From: Daldinia sp. FL1419
Lineage: Eukaryota; Ascomycota; Sordariomycetes; Xylariales; Hypoxylaceae
Length of the DNA: 64,000 bases
Direction of reading: 5' to 3'
Assembly: GCA_025201765.1 (NCBI GenBank)
Contig: MU623349.1
Location: forward strand, 62,001 to 126,000
Below, one piece after another: positions 47,550 through 59,384 of this stretch. The stretch's first letter is position 1, and every line of letters begins with the position of its first letter. The notes beneath the pieces are model-generated. The model was given only the letters and a program-made list of their open reading frames with translations, was not told where the DNA came from and did not search any database. The position numbers were made by a program, and so were the translations under genes.

Positions 47550-47944
47550 GCTTTTAATCGCCGTGTTTACCCAAGGTAGTAAAATAGACCTAGAGTTATT
47601 CCCATTGATTGCTGTTGTTTCTACAATATGAAATAACCCTCAGTTTTGTACTGAATACTTAGCATAGGCCTAGGATGTCGTGCATACCTAGGTACTAACC
47701 GATATAATGCCCATCAATAAAGTCGCTTTTTCCGAGGCTAGGAGTAATTAACTCGACAATAGCCAAGTTATAGTAGGGAGATGAATAGCCCACAGGAAAC
47801 CCAATAATTAAAGATATACAGTAATAAAAGAAGTGCCTGCCTCAGTAGAAGATGGCACCGGATATATACAACTCACATTTCACCGTAACCCCTATACATG
47901 ATAGTGCGATGAAATACGGAATCGGTTTTATTCCCTTATATACA
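47550..47944. other. Convergent intergenic
   Basis: Contains TACCTAGGTA at 47685-47694; otherwise AT-rich 3' flanks. Confidence 0.5.
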
Positions 47945-49166
47945 TCACGCTAACCCCTGAGGTTGAAGAGCAGCGCCGAGAACGTATGTCGAGGAGCGGA
48001 AATAGGCCTGCATCCGGCCCATTGCCACGGGATTTATGAGTTGTTCCCAGTGTTGTTGCGGCTCTTGCCAACCTCTTCCCTCATTATATTTCCCTCCAGA
48101 GTCAAGGTTGCAGTCTCTTAGGTCAGGTTGTGTCGTGACGGTTTCGAAGCTCGAACGCTTGCTGCTGGGATAAGAGGACGGGTTGTAGGAATCAGTTGTG
48201 CTTGTAGCGGAATAGGAAGACTCCCGCCGACGATGGTGTTCTGATTTCCTCTGCCGATGAGATTCCAATTCGTCTACAGTAGGAGTAGGCATAGGGTCGG
48301 TCTGGACGCTCGCGTCGGCGTAATTCGACCTAGTTTTTAAACTTGTAGTTGATCTAAACATATATGCCCTCGTAGCATTAATATCATGGCAATCACAAGT
48401 ACAATGATCATCTGACTCCTTGGCGCTCCTGGGAAGTGCGGATTTCACTGGTATTGGCGGTGCATTGGCACCTTGGGGACTTGGCTGCTCTTTAAGCACT
48501 CCCAAATCCTCACTTCCAATAAAGCTACGAGGACGCGTAGCCCACGACCTTCCCCTCTGATGGAAAGAAATTGGTACAAGCGATATCCGACGAAGCTTAT
48601 CCGCAGATGATGATCGGCCATGGGTTGTCGGCTGTAATTTTAGATTGGGTCCAGGTAGATGATCTACCGCCGGCGACATCGACGGCAAAGTGCTCGATCG
48701 CGGCCGCTCAGTATCCCCTATCGAAAGCTCCCGCGCTCTACTCATTCGTCGCTTAGTCCCCGAAGAAGGGCTCCCGCCATTGAACGTCATTGCTCTCCGA
48801 AGCATCTGTTGCTGGGGACCTGTAGGTTCGCTTCGAACTTCTCCATTCCGATCCGACGCCCAGAATGTATCCACGCCCGAGAGAATCACCTGTAGGGTCT
48901 CAAAGTCTCTTGTGCTTCCATCGACCGGAAATAGCCAATCCTCCAAGCGCCTTGGGAGTCCATGGGATCCTGTATTTCATTAATGAGAAACTAAACAACG
49001 CCAGAAGATTAACATTTTTGTACATACGCTGCCTATATTCACCAGAATGGGTTTTCCAGCAGATATAATGCTGCCCGCTGGATCCGAGGGCCGTAACAAC
49101 CAACTGCGCTACACCGTCCGAGTCATCGGCGTTGTTGGCTAGAGATTGCAGAATATCCGCAACCAT
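47945..49166 (-). CDS. Conserved fungal protein of unknown function
   Basis: Exons 49166-49028 and 48969-47945 give 387 residues. The N-terminal 95 residues look folded: ADILQSLANNADDSDGVAQL, HYICWKTHSGEYRQ, LEDWLFPVDG and LQVILSGVDTFWASD. The rest is disordered, Ser/Arg-rich, with basic clusters (SSGTKRRMSRARE, HRQRKSEHHRRRES), a small CTCDCHD motif and many possible phosphorylation sites. I know of no named family. The intron (GTATGT...ATACAG) is short and well formed. The partition, a short folded head and a long basic disordered tail, suggests a regulatory or scaffold role, but this is only a guess. Confidence 0.65.
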
Positions 49167-49710
49167 TATGATTTCGATTTCTTCGCCGGCGTCGAATATT
49201 ATTACAATACATTCCAGTCACACCCATTCAATTCGGGTTTCTTCCCTCAGGCGTATTTAGATGTTAGTATACGGGAAACGCGAAGATCGTAGTATAGTAT
49301 ACAGATTAGATATTACAATTCGGGATAGCGAACGAACGGCGAGCTGCCAGCAGCTAGCTCCTGATCAACGTGAGGATTGTTGAAGGTGAGGCTGGAGAGG
49401 AAGTAAACGCATGATTTTAGATACACGGGGAAGGGCTGAGACACCAAGGTCCTGGAAAACATATGATATGGGCCCAGTCTTGTACAGCTCCCAGGCAGAG
49501 TTGCATCTGAAACCACGACAGGGGGATCCATGGACGTGCCCCATCCATATACTGGAGCTGTTATCGTATTTTACAATAATTCGTTGAGTGTTGTGAGAAG
49601 CAATTCTTTTTTGCTCACATTGAACAGATTATTGTAGTCATAATTCTCACTCACTTTTGTTTCCCACATACTTACAGCACTAGAGGCTATTGCATGAATA
49701 CGAAAAGCTG
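49167..49710. other. Divergent promoter region
   Basis: Upstream DNA for the two flanking unknown genes. No feature seen. Confidence 0.5.
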
Positions 49711-50950
49711 ATGTCTTCAAACATCCATACATCACAGACTTTCACATTCCAAGGGAAGACCCTTCAAGAAGCTCTCGAAGAAATAGCCATGGCTGTGCCT
49801 ATGATACTGGCGCTTACGATTGCCCCTGCTCTGTTAGGAACCCAGGAGGCAATCCGGCAAAGTCAATCCAAGAATAAACGTGAAGAGCACCGAGCTCGAC
49901 GTTGCAATCTTGTTGTTTCTTGTGTAAAACAGTCGATCAGAAGCCGAGATATCAATGGCAAGTTAGTCGTCCTCAAGGATAATAAGGTAGTCTATTCACA
50001 ATTATCTCTATACCAAGTAGTGTCACTCACGGAGAATATCACAGCTCTACATAACGACTAGCGATGCATCTGCCGAAGATACTAAAACAAATACCGGTCA
50101 TCCATTTGCAGGATATTATTTACCATATCCCGACAAGACATACGAAGGCCTGGTTAGCACTATAAGCGACGACCCGCCTATGTTGAATTGGATATACGTC
50201 GACAAGGACACATACGAGGTAAAATATGGTGTCCGTGCCGATGCACAAGCTCATATCACAGGGCCATTCGATTGTACCCGGCAGGACCGGCGCATGACTC
50301 TAGAAGGCTGGGAAGGCTTCGTCGCAGTAGAGGAGTTTCCCGGCACATGGGCTCTGTATTTTGACCGCGATGATGACGGCCTAACCACCAAAGTCCCAAT
50401 GGGAACTAGAGTTCTCGAGGTAGAACTGACACGACGCGAGAAGAAAGAGCGCAAACCTGAGCCAGACCCAACCCAGGCACAGACATTAGATGAGAAGATG
50501 AAACAGCACAAGGAGCAGACCCAAAGGGAGGAAAAGGAAAAACGGGAAATGCTTCGTAGACAGCAACAAATAGACGCGGACGAGCAAAAAGACCCTGGAC
50601 CATTACAACAAGGCGGAGGTAATACAGAGGATCAAGCTACAAGAGAAGCGGACGTAGGAAGTGCACCGCTGGATCTAAGCAAGCTGCATCTTGATGCCGG
50701 CTCTAACTCCGAACACCCACCCGGGACTGTACCTCACTCTCCTAGTGTAGCTACCGACAATGTCTCGTTCTGGTCTGTAGCAAGGAAAGCTGACGGCCTT
50801 AGCGATACCGCGTCCGTGACGGCAGCTAGTTCCATCGCTGACAGACTAGATGCTCTCGAAGAGCAAGTTAATGAATCGGGTGGTCCCGGGTATAAACGAC
50901 CTTACGTTGAGGACGAAGCCATCTCGGAAGAGCATGTTAATAGTGCATAG
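49711..50950 (+). CDS. Conserved fungal protein of unknown function
   Basis: Exons 49711-49986 and 50045-50950 give 393 residues. The start is the ATG before SSNIHTSQTFTFQG; the codon further upstream is TTG. A hydrophobic stretch (AMAVPMILALTIAPALLG) lies near 25-45, followed by a basic segment (NKREEHRARRCN). The middle, to about residue 215, reads as one compact domain (YYLPYPDKTYEG, WIYVDKDTYEVKYGVRADAQ, WEGFVAVEEFPGTWALYFDR). Charged helical and disordered sequence follows (TRREKKERKPEPDP and EEKEKREMLRRQQQ). No catalytic motif seen and no family name is offered. The intron ends ATCACAG. Confidence 0.65.
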
Positions 50951-52170
50951 AGTATATAGCCGCTGTATAATTCGCAGGCGAATCATTGATACCCCTATTT
51001 CAGGATAATCAAGTATTGACAACGCCTTCCACCTCATTGAACGAATCTCCACATAATCGTCAAGCGGCCGGGCAAAGGTACCGAGCCGCAGGGTCAAAGC
51101 TTGACGATCGTGGAGTTAAAATGAAGCGTATGTAAGGCACAACCACGTTGTTGGCCATAGTGGAGTTGACAATCAGGGTCTTCGACGGGGTTTATTAACC
51201 TCAACCCACAACGACCTCGCATCCCAATAGCGGTTATTCCGAAATAAGGAATATACGTAATTCAATACCAGAAGCCTTTCAACCGTGGATCTATAACTCG
51301 TGGAAGTGCCGAGTCTGACTTCTCATAATCAATATTAATTCATTGTTGAATACACTGGGATAATAGCATCTACGAAGCGATTGTCCAACAATAGCATTTA
51401 CTTTATTGAATCTTGATTGGAATACTGCATATTCGGGGAAATGGTAAGCTCGTAACGCTTCAAAGGGGATCTGCCGCACATAACATCGTAAGGCGGCAAG
51501 ACATACAGCCCATGCGTTATGCACAAGAGGAGTAGTGAAAGCCTGGAACCATTTAACTTACCTGGACTTCAAGGCCTTCCCCCAAGAAACAGTAATACAA
51601 GAACTATGTTCCACCCAGAAACCTCTATTCTCTGACTTGTCATGCCATTCTCAGATCAGATCTGAGCGTAGCTATGCAGGACAGGGGTAAAGCGAGACCC
51701 TTGATGTCTGAGGCTCAACGCTATGATCAAGGGTCCACCACAACCCCGGCGCCGGGGAAGCAATAAGAACGCAACCAGGTCTTCGCTGCAACTCCGACAA
51801 GGGATAATTGGACGACTTCCATCGTACCATATCGGACGAGTGCGTTACGTCGTCGTGATTATCAATGGGATCTACGTCGCGGCAAGCCCAACACTAATTT
51901 GTGTTTCGACCATCCTGGAGCGACAGCAACCTGCGCAGGAATGTCTGGAGAAACGGGGGCCTACGTTGAATTGTAAATATATAAGATCGCTTGGTTCTCA
52001 GCCCAATAGTAAAGAATTACTCCTCATCATCCAGCATCAATATCATAAGCTTCCTTCTTCAATTCCTCAGCCGGCCTGACCTAGCAACGTGACCACCAAT
52101 CCGCCGCCAATTTATCATTCATAATCTTTTATTGAGATCTCCCTTGATCAATCCTGTAAACTAATTCAAA
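50951..52170. other. Intergenic, 1.2 kb
   Basis: No convincing gene. A 118-codon plus-strand ORF (51723-52079) lacks features and lies in the upstream region of the next small gene. Confidence 0.5.
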
Positions 52171-52543
52171 ATGGCTACTGCTAGCACGTAAGTGATTAAC
52201 TATCATCCTTTAGAATTCCACGTCGAGTCTAACATGTTTTTCTAGTACCTCCGCCATCCCCATGAAGAACAACGTCGCTTACAACAGCGACTCGGACTCG
52301 GACGGTCAGGCCCGTGGCGGTCGCCGTCCGCAGAACCAACTCTCTCAAGCCTCTTCGGCTCTGCCCCAGCTACCTACCTCAGCGGGATTAGCTCAACCCG
52401 CCGGCCAGCTTCTACGGGGCGCAACCGACGACAACGGCAACCAAAAGTCTGCAGCTCTGCTAGTCGGTATTAAGCTCGATCTGGAAGCAGAAGTCCACTT
52501 GACCGCCCGAGTCCGTGGTGACATCTGCGTTGGTCTCTACTAA
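52171..52543 (+). CDS. Small fungal protein, 104 residues
   Basis: Exons 52171-52187 (17 nt) and 52246-52543. The tiny first exon (MATAS plus two bases) gives the start codon; the next Met would remove TSAIP only. The N-terminal half is polar and disordered (YNSDSDSDGQARGGRRP and Gln/Ser/Pro stretches). The C-terminal 35 residues (LLVGIKLDLEAEVHLTARVR, then GDICVGLY) alternate hydrophobic and charged residues like a beta hairpin and resemble the ends of other small fungal proteins. Function unknown. Confidence 0.62.
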
Positions 52544-53140
52544 GAGAAACGCGTGACGGAGACACGATTTATCAGATCTATTGTTCAGGTTACGGAGGGA
52601 AAGCATAGCGATGAGAAAGTACTGTGAGAAGCGAAGCCGGAGCTGGAGCACACAAGATACCCCATTTTACGAGGATTGGTCGAGGCATCACATAAAGTCG
52701 TCCTAACATCGATACCTTTTCCTCGAGACTATGCAGGCTGGCTGGCCGCTGCATAGTGCACAACGAAGTAGATAATAATATCACGACTTTGAGATCTCAT
52801 ACCTTTTTGTATATTACTATTCATTGTGATAAACCTTAGGTAATTATTGCTGTGTAAAGACTACGGATCACAGTATAAGTCATGTAACATGCAATGTGGA
52901 ACTATTCTACTCATGCCACTCGATACGCAGAAAGGACCAAGGTGCTAAATGTAAAAATGTCCCTATACTATTATTGCTAATGAGTAGGTAGCTAGCACGT
53001 CAAGACAAGTCGCAACTAGATGATCAAAGTTCTAATAGCACCCATCCCATCCTAGCAAGACTTTTCATCCTTTATTACCCCATCCCATAAGAAGGGGAAT
53101 AAAAGAGAGGGATTAAGCTAAAGACATTTCCGTCAATACT
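52544..53140. other. Convergent intergenic
   Basis: AT-rich 3' flanks with no gene seen. Confidence 0.5.
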
Positions 53141-53500
53141 CTAAGCACCGTTCTCCACCTCCAACTCCGTCTTATTAGCCTCCGTCTGCGGGAACCCCCA
53201 TAGTTGCTCGATGAAAACAAGCGCAGCGACCTCATCGTCGTCGTAAACTTTAATAATCAAAGCCTCCTTCGACTCAGGTCCGCCCCTCGATCCCACTAGT
53301 GTCAAAAGAACGAAATCGCCTTCTGCTACTTTTAGTGAAGGATCTGCAGCCGTCCCAAGGATGAAAAACGGCGCGTCTTTGCCCTGGAGCTGAATTTTGT
53401 AGTACCCATCCTCCAGAGCGTTGTGGACTAAGCCGAAGTCCTCCCTGCGGCCCTGGTCCTCGCCGTCTTGTGGGACTCGGAGAGCGAATTTTTTAGGCAT
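53141..53500 (-). CDS. Small conserved fungal protein, 119 residues
   Basis: Single exon with an ATG start. The sequence looks like a small compact beta-rich fold: MPKKFALRVPQDGED, DGYYKIQLQGKDAPFFILGT, GDFVLLTLVGSRGGPESKEA, then an acidic linker and FIEQLWGFPQTEANKTEL. No signal peptide or membrane helix. I do not recognise a named family. The strand pattern could suit a ligand- or protein-binding barrel. Confidence 0.6.
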   Translation of the reverse strand: MPKKFALRVPQDGEDQGRREDFGLVHNALEDGYYKIQLQGKDAPFFILGTAADPSLKVAEGDFVLLTLVGSRGGPESKEALIIKVYDDDEVAALVFIEQLWGFPQTEANKTELEVENGA

Positions 53501-53878
53501 GGTTCGATGGTGTTGTGCTGAATTTGGAGAATCTGGTATGAACTCCGTGGGTTTTTTTTTTTATGTTGATTAGGTAGGTAGATAGGTAAGTAGTTTGGGT
53601 CAGTAGGATGGTGATATGAGAAGAGCATCTAATCAAAATATTCCTCGCCTGGTTCTTATTTATATATTCAAGAAACAGTTACTAATGTACAGCAACAACG
53701 TGGAAAGAACCATTCACTATCAATACATCGGCGAATTCTATCTTTATATGTTCAAGGCTAGAACAATATTTTTGTTCGGGCACAAGCAAACGGCGCCAGG
53801 TTTCAGAGATATCTCGTGAACCGTTTTATAAGTGTGTAGACGTAAGGCATGCTTAATTCACCATCGTACTAGGACTAT
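53501..53878. other. Intergenic
   Basis: A T-run (53551-53562) and short AGGT repeats near 53570-53592; no gene seen. Confidence 0.5.
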
Positions 53879-55226
53879 CTACCATTGCGGAGTCGCTTCG
53901 AGTATTCGACCCGAGCACTCACCAAAACCAACTCTCTCACCCGGATCTCCGCAGATTCCTTGGATTATGATTCTATCGCCATCCTTCAAAAAGCGACGGA
54001 CATCCATTCCCTGAAGCATGATATCCTTTCTTCCTCCTTCGCTCAACTCCAGAAAACTTCCCCTTTCTCGAAGTGATGGCCCGCTTATTGTACCGGAGCC
54101 AAGTAAGTCTCCCGTTCTTAACGGACAGCCTCCCAGAGTGTGATGTGCAATCATCTGCGGGAATGACCATATGAGGTATTTCGAGCTCGTTGTGCATATC
54201 GTCGTGGAATCACCTTGCGGCGCTGTGTTGTGTTAGATTTAATCTAATACTATTCGGATAGAAGTACGTACTCTCTAAATCAACCTGTAGTTCAATTCCA
54301 AATATGGTTTCCTCCTTGCCTTCGTTTAAATATCCCTGTAGTGGCGTCCAGTTATCGATCGCCTTTGTTCGGAATGGCTCGAGGGCATCCGCCAGAACAA
54401 CCCAAGGGCTGATGGTTGTGGCAAAGTTCTTTCCGTTGAAAGGTCCCAAGGGTATATACTCCCACGCCTGGATGTCGCGAGCACTCCAGTCGTTTAATAA
54501 TACGTACCCAAAGATGTGATCTTCGGCATCTGTGACCTTAATCGAAGAGCCCATCTCGTTCGGAGTGGCGATGAAGCATCCTAGTTCCAACTCGATATCT
54601 AGACGTCGTGAAGGTGCCGTGGTAGGATTCTTTGGTTCCGCTGCCGGGTCCATAATAATTTGGCCAACGGGACGCTTAATTGGCGTGCCAGATACGACGA
54701 TGCTAGATGCCCGCCCGTGGTAACCGACTGGAAGGTGAGTGTAGTTCGGCTGTAGAGCGGCCTGGGGCCCACGGAATAAGGCGCCAGCATTATACGCGTG
54801 ATGAAACCCAGCATAGAAGTCCGTGTAATCGCCGATAGTCAGAGGTAGATGCATCCCGACCTTATACTGGGGAATTAGCGCATCTTGCCGGAGTGACAAA
54901 TTATCCTTTAGAACTTCTGGCCGTGACGTCTCAGACGATAAGAGGTCCTGAATAGTACTGCGGACCTCTCGATGGACCGGTCGGCCCAGCGCTGCGAACT
55001 CATTTAGCGTAGGGTTTAAGAAGATGTCGGGATAATCCTTTAGTGTGGGGAAGATATCATCAAAGGCTGGATACGAAGACAAGACTTTGAGATCAAGAAT
55101 ATAGGACCCGATGGCGATAGCTGCATGTGGCGCGGGGTTAGCCGGCGAACTGATGATACCGAAGGGGATATTGGCTAGTGAAAATGGGCTATCAGGAGAT
55201 ACGTCTGGAACCCATGTTAATTCCAT
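53879..55226 (-). CDS. fahA: Fumarylacetoacetase
   Basis: Last enzyme of tyrosine/phenylalanine catabolism; splits fumarylacetoacetate into fumarate and acetoacetate in the cytosol. Exons 55226-54272 and 54222-53879 give 432 residues, the normal length. Metal and catalytic residues are visible: DYTDFYAGFHHAYNAG carries the Asp ligand and catalytic His, LDIELELGCFI the two Glu ligands, LLNDWSARDIQAWEY the Asp, and GPFNGKNF the Lys. After the intron come TTICTTSSKYLIWSFPQM, GDLLGSGTISGP and GFGECSGRI. The usual fungal neighbours in this pathway (homogentisate dioxygenase, maleylacetoacetate isomerase) are not in this window. Confidence 0.94.
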
Positions 55227-55936
55227 AATGTGATTTTTAGTTCATTCGTCTTGGACTTATAATATGAAATTGTATTGATCGTGAAGTGAAGTTCGTAGTA
55301 ATTTATTGTCAGGAGGATATAAACGAAACTAATAATTATCCCTAAACATGGAGATGTTCCTCGGAGTTGTTTACATGCATGCTCGAGTGGGTTTCTCAAT
55401 ACCGAGAGTTCCGATAAAAGCCGGCATATACATCGGCATAGTAGAAAGGAGGTGCATACTACCTCCCGGCTTAACGCGCGACTACCTAATGACTAATAAG
55501 AAACCGGCAAAGTAGTTAGTTAGGGCTAGACGTTTAAAATAAAGGTTAGTTACTAAGTTAGGTAGTAATGCATTATGGACTTTATAATGTTAATGATATT
55601 TAATACTCCTTTTTTTCCCTTCCGGCTTTACCCGCTTTTCTAAATGGCCAGTGCGTAATAATCTCTACCCACAGTCATAAAAAGGGGTAATTTCGCAGAA
55701 GCATCTTGATAACATCTACGGTTGAGAAAAGCTTCCATCAATCTAAAATTAAGATATATTTCTAGGTACCTATTTATATATATTCGCCCTATGGGAGTGG
55801 GAGTGGGACCAGGACGCTTTGAGGTAATCTCGTGATTCTACGTCTAATAATTCCAACTCACCAAGAGGTACTTATCCTTTATTCCAGACGCTTGATCTAA
55901 AACTCCAGTAAACCTCCACGTTAGAGATCACACCAT
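55227..55936. other. Intergenic
   Basis: AT-rich, with TAGGTACCTA at 55763-55772. No gene seen. Confidence 0.5.
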
Positions 55937-57487
55937 CTAAGTTTTTTTAGAAAGAGGTTCCTGCGGGGTATCATCAATATTATAATTGTACTCTAGTCCC
56001 CATATGTCTTTGTATGACAACAATCTCTTTTCCGCAAATATAGCCTCTGCAAATAGTCCAACCTCTTGTAACAAATCGACTACGTCGTATGGAGCTTTAT
56101 AGGAAATGGCTTGTTCTAAGCTATAGAGAATCGAGATAAAACGATCTACCGGGGCGTGAATGGCGAAATCCGTAAGACCTACGCAGATTTTGGACCACAT
56201 TTCTGCCCATGGGCCACTCGTTGTACCTTCGGCTTCTCGAAACTCTATTGTCTTTGGGGTACGTCCGCGAGCCGCGAACTCCCAACATTTATACTGAAAA
56301 ATATTGTAGTTGGGTCTTTCACCGACGTCTAGCAATCCCGCTATCACGCACGAGCTGTTGGCGGCAAATATTTCCCGAACACCAGCGAAGACGCCGATGT
56401 CAATCTTGGCCCTCTCGCCTAACCTCATAAAACTATATTTAGAGTGTGGAGGATCGTCCAAGGGTTTAGGGATTGCAAATCGTGGAGTGAGACGCTTTGG
56501 CATCGGCGAACGTGGTTCACTCAAACGTTTATCCTCGGCATTAGCAATAGCTTTCCTGGCTTTCTCGATATGAATTTTGACCCCGAACTCATCAAGTTCC
56601 GGAGCCTCTTCCGTCTCCAGGTTCTGTAGATCCTCTCTTTCATGGCTACCGCTATTCATAGGAAAGAACGGCTGGAAATGGTCTGGATTCCGGGTGGCTT
56701 CAAAAGCGTCCATCATCCTTTCTTGGCGATATGTTATTCTCCAGGATATAGGGCTCTCTCCACACCTTATTCCACGTGCAAAATATCGACTGCAGCGAGA
56801 TTCCTTATGGTTCAAGCTTGAATCTATATCCGTCATCTTCTTTCCTCGAGAAAGAGGAGTCCGTTCGCGAATGCTTTGCGAGTATTTCCCTATTCTCCTT
56901 CGGGGCGGGTGTAGTATGGCAATAACGGGATCCGCAGCCCAGAACAGAGAAGCAACTCGTTTTACGTGCTCCAGAGGCATAGGTTCCTTCCCATCACCCA
57001 CGTGAACGTGGAACCCACAGGAATCATTAACCATGACTCTATATGTTGATTTTATTAGATTCAGGGCGTAGTTGATGGCGCTGAATGCTATAGGTAAAGC
57101 CCTCTCTACCGGCGATGTTAGTTCAATACCAGTCCACTTAATCCTTTCCCTATGATCAATGCTGGGATCTCTCTTAGCTTCCCAGACGCTAAATGCCGCG
57201 GAGGTCCGGTTGTTGGCTAGCTGGGCTGGTACACCATTATTTCTTAAAACATCACGAATATATTCTTGGACTTGATGTCCCCCTTCAACTTCTGCTTGGA
57301 AAAGGTTATGTCCTTTCTGTATATATCCTTCTCTTGTTTCCTTTGGTATCTTCAAGATAGGGGGCAATCCGCTTGCTCGGCTTTCATGGGGATCCGGTTC
57401 ATCATCCCATATCCATACGACTATGAACTCGAGCTCAACACCGAAAGTGCGGGTGCGTGCTTGAGGCAGTGACTGACTTGTTGCCAT
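55937..57487 (-). CDS. Amidoligase-family protein
   Basis: Member of the putative amidoligase family (PF12224), distant relatives of glutamine synthetase/glutamate-cysteine ligase that would form amide bonds using ATP. I use the Met of MATSQSLPQARTRTFGVELEF (516 residues); an in-frame ATG at 57571 would add 28 residues. Landmarks are FGVELEFIV (metal-binding Glu pair), WTGIELTSPVE, SCGFHVHVGDG (His pair) and TIEFREAEGT near residue 430. A charged linker interrupts the middle. Single exon. It diverges from a beta-propeller gene. Substrate unknown; fungal members are accessory and uncharacterised. Confidence 0.78.
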   Translation of the reverse strand: MATSQSLPQARTRTFGVELEFIVVWIWDDEPDPHESRASGLPPILKIPKETREGYIQKGHNLFQAEVEGGHQVQEYIRDVLRNNGVPAQLANNRTSAAFSVWEAKRDPSIDHRERIKWTGIELTSPVERALPIAFSAINYALNLIKSTYRVMVNDSCGFHVHVGDGKEPMPLEHVKRVASLFWAADPVIAILHPPRRRIGKYSQSIRERTPLSRGKKMTDIDSSLNHKESRCSRYFARGIRCGESPISWRITYRQERMMDAFEATRNPDHFQPFFPMNSGSHEREDLQNLETEEAPELDEFGVKIHIEKARKAIANAEDKRLSEPRSPMPKRLTPRFAIPKPLDDPPHSKYSFMRLGERAKIDIGVFAGVREIFAANSSCVIAGLLDVGERPNYNIFQYKCWEFAARGRTPKTIEFREAEGTTSGPWAEMWSKICVGLTDFAIHAPVDRFISILYSLEQAISYKAPYDVVDLLQEVGLFAEAIFAEKRLLSYKDIWGLEYNYNIDDTPQEPLSKKT

Positions 57488-58166
57488 TGTGATTAACCTA
57501 TATTCCTCGACTGAGAAATCGAAGCTCTTACTCTGTGTTAGCAAATGGACGGCATAATATTTATTATGCATTGGCTGCGACCGATGTTTTAAAGCTTTGA
57601 AAATTTCAATTTGCTAGAGCTATTGTGTACTGGTAATTGTTGCTGATTCATGACAGCTGCTATGATTCAATTTTGTTTGATTGTTTAGTCGCAACAAGAA
57701 TCGAACGAGATATTGGAAAGCATATATTATATACATGTGCAAGTTCTATGTAGTATATACTAGAAGGACAGGTAGGTATCTAGGTAGATACCTATATACG
57801 AGAGCCAACACGAAATCTAAGCTGCGTGGTGGCATGGCTTTGGATATCTATAAACATATCGAAGGACAAAATATTGTGCTTGAACACAGACTAATGTAAA
57901 ACAATAAATCATTTTTCAATTGTCAAAACTTAGCGAAATTATACATTTATTTACAAAAAAAGGTTTCGATTTCGCTTAGTATTATTGTCCGAACACAACT
58001 ACTACACTTCTGCTGTTCACTACCTGTTTAATATGTTTAAGTCTCGATATATAAGTAATTGTCCCTGTCATCGAATTCAGTATTCAGTGGTTAAAACTGA
58101 TAAGTAATATCGTAGAACTTATTTTCTTTGATCCCGCACGCTATAGGTATCTGTTCTCTTCAAAAA
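57488..58166. other. Divergent promoter amidoligase/beta-propeller
   Basis: Shared upstream region. It contains a 9-bp inverted repeat with a 2-nt spacer at 57774-57793 and AT-rich sequence. Confidence 0.5.
57774..57793. repeat. Inverted repeat AGGTATCTA / TAGATACCT
   Basis: Perfect 9-bp arms separated by GG. Related in composition to the recurring CCTAGGTA palindromes. Confidence 0.8.
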
Positions 58167-59384
58167 ATGGCCTCTAATATCCAATCGAATGGAACGACCG
58201 TCCAAGGTCCCTCGCAGCCTCAGGTAAAAAAATTAGTCCTTGGCAGTCGAAACCAGGTACTTCTTGTTGAATTTGCCCATGGACTATTTTATGTAGTTCA
58301 GAGATTAATAATGCCACGGTGGGAACCTAATTTTATATTATTCAAAGAGCCCAATATTCTCTATGCTGTAGATGAGTTAGACGCGGGCACTACCACGTTA
58401 CGACTGATTCAACGCCTACCATTCAACAGTAACGAAGAACCCAGCAATGCGAGGGAGTACTGGAACACTATTTCATACAGTCGAACTACGAGTGGCTCAT
58501 CCAATGGTAACCATCTTGTGTTCAACGCTGACAAGACCCGCATGGTTGAGACTTGCTACATGAATAACTTTGTCTGCGTCTGGGATGTCTCCGGAGAAGT
58601 CCCCCGTGTGAAGAAGCGTTTCCGGTTTCGATATGATCCTTTGCGAGGTCAGGAAAACGAGTATGATTTGCCCCAACGAAGAGTCGGGCCACGTTCCGCC
58701 GTCCTCGACCCAACTGGACGGTTTTTCGTTATAGCAAGTCCCGGTAGCGATACGCTAACACTCCTCGACACAAGTGACGACAGTTACAATGTGCACGAGA
58801 ATGGTGTTATTGTTATACCAAACTTAGTCGTACCCGAGCACGTCGGTTTCGTCACGATTGAAGGGAGGCATTACTTAATAGTCCTCGGGGGCTTCACTAC
58901 CACACTCTTCTTGTTGCAAGTCGACTACGTCGGTGATAGAATGGACTTCACCGGACTACACTGGGTGCGCGCAGGAAGAGAATGGACCCCAGGAGACTTG
59001 ATGCTGACGACCTTTTCCGGGATGGTAATTGCTAAAAATCAACGTGATATTTACACCTGGACCCGATTCCCAGGCGAAAACTCGGGCTGCATCTCACATT
59101 TCATGGTTTATAATAATCAGGGCCGAGTAGAAGTTAGCCTCGTCCAGTATGAAACGCTTCCGGGGGTGCATCCGCGAATGGTTAACCTCAGTGCAGACGA
59201 AGAACAGAAGTTTCTGTTCGTAGTTAGTGACATCGGTGACCATGGTCTCCTCGCGTACGAGCGAGAACCATGGACGGGTAAGATTAACGCGCAACCAGTC
59301 GCAGTGTTATCAAATGATATTCTTCAAACTTACGGGACTCCAGAATCCCTAAGCAAAGGTCCTCGGTTTGTTACTGAGATTTAA
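58167..59384 (+). CDS. Lactonase-like beta-propeller protein
   Basis: 405 residues, single exon. Similar in design to the seven-bladed lactonase/3-carboxymuconate cyclase group (PF10282). The start is MASNIQSNGTTVQG; the frame extends upstream only through non-ATG codons. Repeated blade-like strands carry the usual turn residues: NILYAVDEL, NHLVFNADKTRMVETCYMNN, SAVLDPTGRFFVIASPGSDT, EHVGFVTIEGRHYLIVLGG and HPRMVNLSADEEQKFLFVVS. No signal peptide. Fungal members include lactonases of aromatic catabolism, but active residues cannot be confirmed here and the N-terminal blade is diverged. A non-enzymatic propeller is the alternative. Confidence 0.7.
   Translation: MASNIQSNGTTVQGPSQPQVKKLVLGSRNQVLLVEFAHGLFYVVQRLIMPRWEPNFILFKEPNILYAVDELDAGTTTLRLIQRLPFNSNEEPSNAREYWNTISYSRTTSGSSNGNHLVFNADKTRMVETCYMNNFVCVWDVSGEVPRVKKRFRFRYDPLRGQENEYDLPQRRVGPRSAVLDPTGRFFVIASPGSDTLTLLDTSDDSYNVHENGVIVIPNLVVPEHVGFVTIEGRHYLIVLGGFTTTLFLLQVDYVGDRMDFTGLHWVRAGREWTPGDLMLTTFSGMVIAKNQRDIYTWTRFPGENSGCISHFMVYNNQGRVEVSLVQYETLPGVHPRMVNLSADEEQKFLFVVSDIGDHGLLAYEREPWTGKINAQPVAVLSNDILQTYGTPESLSKGPRFVTEI

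Noticed and set aside
51723..52079. 118-codon ORF upstream of the 104-residue gene
   Set aside because: Basic, no motif, no splice support; more likely promoter or leader sequence.
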